Assembly: GCA_034401135.1 (NCBI GenBank)
Contig: JAWZSP010000009.1
Span: 1,240,001 to 1,304,000 of the forward strand
DNA length: 64,000 bases
Source of the DNA: Volutella citrinella
Taxonomy: Eukaryota; Ascomycota; Sordariomycetes; Hypocreales; Nectriaceae
Direction of reading: 5' to 3'
Part shown: positions 55,787 to 64,000 of the stretch, one piece after another
How positions within the stretch are numbered: the first letter of the stretch is position 1
Layout of the letters: each line of letters starts with the position of its first letter
Notes under the pieces: generated by a model
Database searches by the model: none
What the model was told of the DNA's origin: nothing
Seen by the model: only the letters and a program-made list of their open reading frames with translations
Translations under genes and position numbers: made by a program

Positions 55787-57187
55787 GGTGTAAATTCTGG
55801 CGCGTGACAGCAGCGGGTGGTTGTGTTTGCGTGTTTGCGGTTCTTGGATGTGTATTTCGCCGCATGCACGCAGCACTGAGATGCGCACTGGGATGGACTG
55901 GACTGGGTGCTTATTGGTGGCACGTGGATCCCCGAAGGTATGGCGCATCGGCGTCACTTACAGCGCTCTCGGCACTCATCAATAGCGGTGTTGCGACACC
56001 CCGAAGCCCGGAAAGCCACCAGACTCTCCTCCCGCCTGGAAATTCATGAATATCTGCGAGGCTGCCAGGTGCGCCCACAGAGCGCCATTGTATATTCATT
56101 CTTTGCACGACACATCTCGCTCGGTATGCAGGGCCACCATTTGAAGCCACATTTACAAGCGCAACCACTCACAGTTGGGTATAAGCGAAGATTCAATAGC
56201 TTCCTCTCTGGCGTTGACAAACAAAAAGATGGCGCATCGACATGACCAGCTCCCAATGCGCAGCCTGCAGTCATACATATCGCTTGACCTCCTATTGGCC
56301 TCTGCCCAGGACGCCTCATCCTCACCGAGTGGCTACTCGCATACACTGTAGGCTATCTCGACCTCGAGGCTCTCTTTCGTCCTAGAGCCCTTGGCAGAAT
56401 ATGCCCGCTTCCGTATTTAAAGAAAGGACCGATCTGCAAACAAACAACATTCTTCAGGACTAGTTGCCTTGCCTCGATTGCCCAGTCCAGGCCTATTCAT
56501 GCAGAGTGCCATGCCAACATTGACCCTCGAGCCACCCATGTTCTAGTAAGCCAAGGATGAGAAAGGCTTCAATGAGTGAGAGAGGGAGGATTAAGCCCGT
56601 ATACCCGTGCGTTTCTGGTCGCCTCCCGGAGGAATTGTCGGCCTCTTGTCACCGTCACCACTCCAACCAGACGCACGACATCTGAAGGGTGAACTCCACG
56701 GGTAACCCGCAAGCCCGGTATTCCCACCGGAGGATAGTTCAGGTGGAACTCGGATGTAACAAAACCATCCCAATCAACTGACAGCGCCGAGTATCCCAAC
56801 TGGGTAGCCTCATGTAGTGCAACACCAATGAACCCGGCCACACGCTGGATACGAAGTGCCACACCTGGCCCCTGCGCCAGCCCTCCAACCCAGTATCTCG
56901 GATAATACCTACTAGAGCGCCAATCTATTATAAGTCTGGTATCCCTGGCCGTTTTGGGGATAATAGGCAATGCATGTTTGTGCGGCATCAACCTTGGCGA
57001 GCCGCCCCTCACCCGCGAGCTATTGTTCAACCGCCCGCCAACACGCAGGATGGATCTTTGCAACAGCGCCACGGGCGAGCAGAGTTGTGTTATTTAGGAG
57101 AGCGCCGTCCGGCTAACTTGAACTATACACTTCCCGCAAAGCACCCGCTGACCCCAGCCTATTCCCATCTCTCACTAGTTTTCGGCC
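55787..57187. other. divergent intergenic region
   Basis: Between FTA4 (minus) and the DUF2306 gene (plus). It contains a 167-codon minus frame at 56569-57072 that I do not call a gene. Confidence 0.5.
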
Positions 57188-58343
57188 ATGGAGAATTCAC
57201 CCAAGCCTGCCAAAGGTGTCAAGGACACCGGTTTCCGACGAGTCTACCGCTTCTTTGGATTCAACAAGGCCTACAATTTTGGTCTTTGGGTCTTCTTTGG
57301 CGGTACCTTTCTCGGATTCACGCTCTCTCGGCTCATGTACCTAGACGTTGATGGTGTCTTTTGCCGGAGAGGCCCGCCCAAGAAAGGAGGCCCGACTGGA
57401 GCTGTGCCTGGCGAATGCTACTACTTCCAGAGCACCATGGGCCGAGTCGGGCTCTTGATGCATCTGGGTACCATACTCCCAGCAGGTATTCTTGTCACGT
57501 TCCAGTTCATTCCTGCCATCCGCCACCGGTTCATCTTGTTTCATCGCATCAACGGCTACATCGTCATGGTGCTATCCATTACCGCCATGGCTGCCGTCTT
57601 CATGATAGCAAAGCCGGTTTTTGGAGGAACCCTTGATATGCAGACTTCCACTGGCGCTGCGACCATCATGTTTCTCGTCTCACTGGGCCTCGCCTACTAC
57701 AACATCAAGAGGTTGCAGATTGAACAGCACCGAGCGTGGATGCTTCGAGCATGGATTATTGTACGTTGATGCTTCACAACTTGCTCAACTGTAGCTGATT
57801 CCCAAGGTCACTTTTGTCATCACGATGAGAATCATCTCCATCATCATGGCCAGGCTCACCAACGACGAAGACTATTACACCGTGGGCTCCTGTGCCGTGG
57901 TCGACTACATCTATGGCAGCAATCGAAGCACAGTCCTGAACTTTTACCCCGACTGCAAGGCGTACTATACTGGTGAAAACCCTGATCAGCGCATCCTCAT
58001 TCCCGGAAACTATGCGTCGGCCTTTCCTGAACAAAAGGCGTCGGGACTCAACACCAGCTTTGGAGCTGGTTCCTGGCTGGCTCTACTTCTGCACATCATT
58101 GCGGCCGAGGTATATTTGCAGATGACTCCAGCAGAGGCCGAGAGACTTCGACGTTTGTCCTATCACAGGCAGCAGGCAGCGGGCATGCGAAACCCGGGGA
58201 ACTCAGGGCTCACGGTACAAAAGCTGGGTGACGCAGATCCATGGGTTGCTCCCCGCTCTGCTGCAGCTCCCATCATGAGCCAGCCATCCCCGGAAGAAGC
58301 AAAGGGCAGCAAAGGTTCGAGGAATACGTCAAGCGACGTTTGA
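57188..58343 (+). CDS. DUF2306 membrane protein
   Basis: Two exons (57188-57760, 57807-58343; 46-base intron) give 369 residues. The core matches DUF2306, a fungal/bacterial family of small multi-helix membrane proteins without assigned activity: MGRVGLLMHLGTILPAG, then RFILFHRINGYIVMVLSI, then IEQHRAWMLRAWIIV spliced to TFVITMRIISIIMA. The conserved HRxxG and EQHRAWMLR motifs with their His residues suggest haem or metal binding, which is inference. There is one more helix near 305 (WLALLLHIIAAEVYLQ) and a disordered Ser/Pro tail. A loop of about 75 residues with three cysteines lies between the last helices. It converges with the beta-glucosidase gene, 224 bases between stop codons. Confidence 0.8.
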
Positions 58344-58567
58344 ACAACATCGCTACGGTGTCATGTCTTGGCTCTGAGACAATGGCCAACGATATGGGTT
58401 ACTTGGAAGCCATGACCGTTTATTCATGTACGGGATGAGATCTCAAATTGTCATTGTCAAGTAGGGCTCTTTGTGCCACATCGCTTCGAGGCTCGCTCGC
58501 TAAGCCGCTCAAACATGCAATACAATAATCTGTGAAAGGAGAGACTGGAAATAGCAATCGCAATCGC

Positions 58568-61125
58568 TTACACGCCAGACCACCAGTACGACTCCTTGAC
58601 CTCAAAGGATGCCCTGACGGCGGCTTCCTCCACCACGGCGCTGCTGTTGCTGACAATGACTTCGTACTCGCCCGCCTCCACGCACCATTGGTTGCGCTCT
58701 TCGTCAAAGTAGGCCGCCGCGTACTTCTCCTGCTCCTCAATCGTCACCGTCTTGGTCTCACCGGGCGCGAGCTCGACCTTGGCGAAGCCCTTGAGCTCCT
58801 TGACCGGGCGGTTGATCTTGGCGGGCTTCTTGGGCCGGATGTACATCTGGGCGACCTCGGCGCCCTTGACGGAGCCGGTGTTTTGGATCTGCAGAGTTGC
58901 CGACAACTTGCCCTCGCTGACCGCGACCGTGAGGTCCGAGAATTCAAAAGTCGTGTATGAGAGGCCGTGCCCGAAGGGGAAGTTGACCTCCTTTTCCGCG
59001 AATTCGTAGTAGCGGTAGCCCACGTAAACGTCCTCGCCGTAAAGGGTGCGAGCGGCCTCGGTCCGGAAGTTGAGGAAGGACGGGACATCCTGCAGCTTCT
59101 TGGGGAAGCTGAGCGACAGCTTGCCCGACGGGTTGCAGTCGCCAAAGAGGATGTCTGCAATGCAGTTGCCGGTCTCGTTGCCGCCGTACCAGGCTTGGAT
59201 GACGGCCGGGGTGCTTCCAAGCCAGGGCATCTCCTCGGGAGTGCCGGTCTGCATCACGACAGCCGTGTTTGGGTTGGCGGCTGACACTTCGGCGATGAGC
59301 TGATCAAGAAGACCGGGGAGCTTCATGCTCGCGCGGTCGCTGCCCTCGGTCTCCCAATCGGCGTTGAGGCCGCCGCAGATAATGACCTGGTCGTGCTCCT
59401 TGGCCAGCTGGACCGACTTCTTGACCTCCTCCTGGGGATCAACCACCTTGCAGCCGCCGATGCGCAGCGCACCGCTTCCCGCAACGACGTTGTTGGTCTT
59501 GACGGTGAAGGTCGGGGCAGAGCCAAACTCGACCTTGACGCGGTATGTCTCGCCCTTCTTCATATCGATGCGGCCGCGCTCCTCCCGCGTGGCAGAGCCG
59601 AAGAAGGCATCGCCGAGGACCTGCTTGGTGGCGTTGTCAATGACCAGCTCGCCGTTGACGTACAGCTTGGCGGTTCCGCACACGATGAGACCAAACTCAA
59701 AGGTGGAGTCCTCCTCAGCAACTAGATCGCCTTCAAGGTCCGCGTACCACACATCGCCGACTTTGGGGTTGGCGTAGTCGACAAGAAGGAGCTCCGTCTT
59801 GGTAAAACAGAGCTCTTCGACAGATTCTCGGGGCTTGCCGGGTTCCTCGTTGAACACTTTCCAGCTCATACCTGGCTTGCCATCCGGGGATTGAGTCTGA
59901 TTTCCCAGAAGGGGAAGTAGCTTGTGGGTGTATGCTCCAATAGTGTATGTGGGAGGAGACCCCAGCTTCTCAGTTATGCCGTCGTAGGGCGTGACAGCAT
60001 TGTAGGCTAGCAAGGATGCGGAACCGCCGCCGTGATATGTGCACACCTTTGCGTTGGGTCCGATGACAAGAGTCTTCTTGTCCTTTGCCAGGGGCAGGGT
60101 GTTGTTCTCATTCTTCAGGAGAACGATGCTCTCATTGCCAATCTTGCGGAGCAAAGCTGTTGTTTCAGGAGTGTCGAGTGTTTTCTCGGGACCATTCTCA
60201 GGGACGCCCGAGGCATAACACTTCTTGACAAAGTTGAGAAGCTCCCGTGCCCTGTCGTCAATGACATTCTCGAAGACTTTGTTGGTTCCATAGCAGAATT
60301 TGAGAAGCTCTCCTCGCCAGCGAGTCGGACCAGGCATCTCCAGGGTCAAGCCCGCTTTAGCTGCTTCAGCAGAGGTGTAAGTGCCATACCAATCACTCAT
60401 GACGAGTCCGTCAAATCCCCACTCCTTTCGCAGCATCTGATCCAAGAGCTTCGGGCTCTCACTGCAATACTCGCCGTTTACGCTATTGTACGAAGTCATG
60501 AAGGCGCCTGGCTGGGCATCCCGGACAGCGAGCTGGAAGGGCAGGGCGTAGATCTCGCGCAAGGCCCGTTCGGTAACTATAACATTAACGCCCATGCGTT
60601 GGTCCTCCTGGTCATTGCATACGAAGTGCTTGAGAGTTGCTTGGACTCCCGTGCTCTGGATGCCGCGGACAAGAGCAGCAGCGCCGAGACCTGCCAGGAA
60701 GGGATCCTCGCCGATGGACTCGAAGCCTCGGCCTCCCAGAGGGGAACGTTGCATGTTGATAGTAGGGCCCAGAATGGCATGGGCGCTCTTTCCAATGGCC
60801 TCTTCGCCCATCTTCTTGCCAGCTTCCTCTAGGAGCTCCTGGTTGAAGGTGGCTCCCAGACCTGTGCCGCATGGGAAGCAAGCCGCCGGGATTCCATTAA
60901 AGAAACGGGTGCCGCGTACGCCATTGGGGCCGTCAGAGACACGCACAGATGGAATCCCATACTCTTTAAACGCCTTTGTGTGCCAAAAGTCAACTCCTGA
61001 CGGGTTGTGTAAGCCGAGATGGTATGATCTGATCTGCGTCACGTTGAAGACAAACCTGCGAGAAGCTCAACCTTTTCGGACACGGAGAGCTTTTTCAGCG
61101 TCTCCTCGACATTAAGATCCGCCAT
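58568..61125 (-). CDS. GH3 beta-glucosidase with PA14 domain, probably intracellular
   Basis: Two exons (61125-61056, 60996-58568; 59-base intron) give 832 residues. Retaining glycoside hydrolase family 3, cleaving terminal beta-glucosyl residues. VRVSDGPNGVRGTRFFNG opens the TIM barrel; KHF and QRM/ERALREIYALPF lie in the acceptor region. The nucleophile is Asp225 in GLVMSDWYGTYTSAEAAKAG. A PA14 insert (about 380-540; FGLIVCGTAKLYVNGELV) sits in the second domain, followed by the fibronectin III-like end VKGAEVAQMYIRP. There is no signal peptide (MADLNVEETLKK), so it is a cytosolic enzyme of the BglI type rather than a secreted cellulase component. The short first exon is needed to supply VSEKVELLAG before GVDFWHT. 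The C-terminal YWWSGV is typical. Confidence 0.93.
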
Positions 61126-64000
61126 TAGGATGAATACGAGTTTGAATCAGTATATTGGCTTTGGGAATGGCAATTTGGACCTGCATCAACAGCAAAATCC
61201 CAGCTTCAAGACCAACAACACCAGCACCGCAGCGCTCAGCATCGTACTTATATCCCGTCACCGCCGGCTGACGGCAACTTCTCCCGACATTCCGACCAAG
61301 CCAAGCATCAGCATCATGACGATAACTCGTACAATTCCCCATAAATGATCCCAGACTCTGATCACGATGTGCTGCAACAGGGCAACACCCCACGACAGCG
61401 CATATTCATCCAGCACTTAGCCGGTCAGCCGGCGTTTACCCGCCCCCCAAGAGAGTGTTCTGGCCAATTGCTTCGCGGGCAGCCTCTGCACCTTTCGCAA
61501 TGTCGTCCCGTCTTTCCGGCAACAACGGGAAAGACGAGCGGGGGATCGCTTCGAGTCCAATATCCTGGGGAAAGTATGGGGTGAGGCCGTCTCCCCTCCG
61601 TCTTCTCCTCGGTTAAACAATTCGTTCAACTGAGAAGAGATGCCGAAGCCTAAGCGGATTCCCGAGCGATGCCGCCACAGTAGTACAGTACAGAAGGTTA
61701 GACCAGGCCATGTCACTGCGCCCATGACACATAACCTCCCTGACACTGACATAGCCTCCCTGACAAAACAAAACGTGGCGGCCCAACAAGCGGCACATGC
61801 CTTAGCCCAGTCGATTCCTTGCGCCTGCCAATGCGACACACTGCACCTGCAGCGTTACGAACTGCCTGATGTGTCCCTGGTACGCTGCAGTTTTGCGCGG
61901 TAGCCCTGGGACGCGCAAGTCCACCACACCACCACGGTTTCGCGCACCACACTCGTAGTTTGAAAGCCGCAAGCCTCGTTCACTTCATGCCTTGGCTGGG
62001 GGCTGAGAATGCCGCTCGGCTGGGTCGCTGAAAAGGTTACATCGTTGTCGGCGCAAACTAAAAATCCCAAGGGAGATTTGGTCATCAAACTACAGACGTG
62101 GCTTGTTGGGCATGATGCTGCTGGAGCCTGGGCGACGAGCGAAGGCAGGGATATCCTTTGACTCTCGCCAAATATATCCCCAGTAGGCAATTATTCCACC
62201 CACGCCAGCAATATTGACACCATGCGAAACCGACTGACTGCTACTCTGCCACGCCCAATCCCTGATTGCTTGGCATTAAACGATACGCGAGCGTCGCCGA
62301 TACATGATACGATACATGCACTTCCCACATCGGCTCCCCCCCGGATGCAGCTCCGCGAGCTCACGGGACAGATAACGGGTCTTGATCTGGGTCCAGGGCT
62401 CGAGGAGGCCGCGGCCTCCGAGTAACAGCACCGATCCTGTTGGGCCCAACAACCAACGACACCGGCGCAGAGGTAAACCATCACGCCGGCCCGCAACGGG
62501 ACCAGGACAGACGTGAAGAGCCGGCTGTCGCCAGCGAGGCCCAGTTGGAAGAAGCAAAACCCGACGGCTTTGGAGCCTAAAGATTACAAGATTGCAACGA
62601 CCGGCAAGTCTGGCGCCAGTCCCACCAGTTCATGCGAGGCGCTGAAGCGGTTCCCAAAGTCTAGAGATGCGCCGCTGTGAGTGTGGGCTGGGGAAGGGGA
62701 AAAAAAAGCAAAGAGCGATCTGGAAGAATGACGGCCAACATGCGATCGGCCAACTCCCCCCTGGCGCTTCGTTCCTTCGCGCAGCCTCGCAATCATGGGC
62801 GGCGCGCGCGTGCCGTTGATAAACAGACAATGCGCGGGCCAATGCCGACTTGGGAGTTGCTTCGGCAGCCTGTTACTCGCTCGCGATGATGGCCTCAATA
62901 TCGATATCATCACCTGCTGGTTCCCCTAGCCCCATTCCGCCCGACGCCGCGGCCGACTGCGGGCTGCAGGAAGCACCCACCGCCCACCTCCTTCATCAGT
63001 CTCGCCGTCATGGTTGCTGCTGAACAAGCGTCACGCTTACCGGCATTCGGATCTTGGCATCACCTCGGATTCTACATCCAGTGCCGAGCCGACCGACAGG
63101 GCCTCCAGCTCTGGCCCTGGGCTTGGGGGACCGACGGGGCTAGTCCAGGACCGGCGGCGCCGTGGCAAGTCTAAAAACAGAGTTTGTGCAGTGGCCTTCT
63201 CGACGAGCCCGTCTCAGGGCCAAGCGTGACTAGCCCCCCCAGTGCTGGGTTGGGGAGAGGAGGCCTTGGAGGCGTCCTGCCTTAGTTGCTGCGTTTCGAA
63301 CATGTAGAAAAAGCGTCCGCCGTTTCCTTGACGCCATCCGCGTGGTTAGCTCCAAGGCGGCATATGAGACAACTGCCGCAGCTTCCCTCAGTTATTCCGG
63401 AACGCCAGCCTTGGGACACCGCTTCTAGAAGGAAACCTTGTGTGTGGGCAGAGTGCAGGATCGGCCTTACGCATGGGGAGGGACTTCGGAAATGCAAGAA
63501 TTACAAAGATGCAGGATCCTGCGTATGCATGATACCCGAAGTGTCTCATGTCCTGACCGGCTTCTCGTATCGGAAGGCCAGGCGCCACCCGGCTCGTTTT
63601 CCGATATTCATAAACAGGAAAACCACTCTCTCTGGAGTATCCCTTGTTGGTAGGAGTAGTAGTGTCGGCGGGTAGGGCCTCTGCATAGTTAAGGTAGTAT
63701 GTAGCATCGATGCCACCGTGGATAACGGTTCAACACAACACAGCGAATGACATGGGTGACAGCAAACACGCGAACGTTAATGCTGCTGGGTCAGAGCTGG
63801 AAAGCTCCGGGGAAGGGAGCAAAGAGCTGGGATGGATACCCCTTCAAATTCCCGGCAGCTTGCTTGCAACCTTGCTTGTTTTTGCCCAATGCAGTTTGGA
63901 CTAGGTACTTGGCCAGCATCAAGCATGAGGTACAGAAGCCCCAGAGCTGGGCAGAGGGGGTGTCAAGGTAGGACCCTTGGGCGCCGATGGATGGGGCTTG
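61126..64000. other. 2.9-kb right-end region without a supported gene
   Basis: Upstream of the beta-glucosidase gene to the window end. Open frames up to 140 codons occur on both strands, none with a domain. A plus-strand ATG at 62886 opens a short Ser/Pro-rich frame (MMASISISSPAG) that could be a first exon of a gene running on, but no downstream exon can be proved. Confidence 0.45.
61731..61765 (+). repeat. direct repeat, 15-base unit with 20-base period
   Basis: ATAACCTCCCTGACA at 61731-61745 and ATAGCCTCCCTGACA at 61751-61765 differ by one base. Short imperfect tandem duplication in non-coding sequence. Confidence 0.6.

Noticed and set aside
62886..63229. Ser/Pro-rich frame MMASISISSPAG and following 71-codon frame as the first exons of a gene running rightwards
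   Set aside because: No splice joining the two frames could be justified and no domain appears before the window ends.

Overview
This window is nuclear DNA of a filamentous ascomycete. The genes are interrupted by short introns (about 41-190 bases) with GT...AG ends and CTAAC/CTGAC-like branch sites. Many products are filamentous-fungal families: a Zn2Cys6 regulator, a PTH11-like rhodopsin protein, DUF3632, a fungal amidase and a carotenoid oxygenase. The overall look is Sordariomycetes, possibly Hypocreales; the order is an inference from protein style and is not proven by the sequence. I see no rRNA, tRNA, CRISPR, intact transposon or biosynthetic gene cluster. All exon coordinates were derived by hand from splice consensus, reading frame and family knowledge.

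Left part (1-19 kb): a Zn2Cys6 transcription factor; a membrane protein of unknown function; a cysteine-rich F-box-like protein; a proline-rich NPF repeat protein; a SYLF-domain protein; an IroE/EstB-type siderophore esterase; a DUF3632 protein; a small four-helix membrane protein; and a long coiled-coil protein. Middle (20-41 kb): an AIFM3-type Rieske/FAD oxidoreductase, a monocarboxylate-type MFS transporter, a rhodopsin-like receptor, a secreted DUF3237 protein, a zinc alcohol dehydrogenase, RFT1 and DBP3 (tail to tail, 9 bases between stop codons), an amidase and a multi-spanning membrane protein. Right part (41-64 kb): a six-cysteine secreted protein, MAD2, UBP14, ISU1, a carotenoid oxygenase, kinetochore FTA4, a DUF2306 membrane protein and a PA14-containing GH3 beta-glucosidase. 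The last 2.9 kb has no gene I can support.

Most genes are ordinary, unlinked housekeeping or accessory genes. Three threads stand out. (1) Iron: the siderophore esterase carries an exact ATCTGATAA (SreA-type GATA site) just upstream of its start, and ISU1 has a CCAAT box one base from another exact copy. (2) Endocytosis or actin patch: the SYLF protein lacks an SH3 domain but carries an SH3 ligand, and it neighbours a protein with two NPF motifs. (3) Kinetochore: MAD2 and FTA4 lie 11 kb apart. I found no convincing entirely new system. The most testable novelties are the iron-site arrangement, a CaaX-like end on a zinc-cluster regulator, a frame-neutral intron in RFT1, and the six-cysteine secreted protein.
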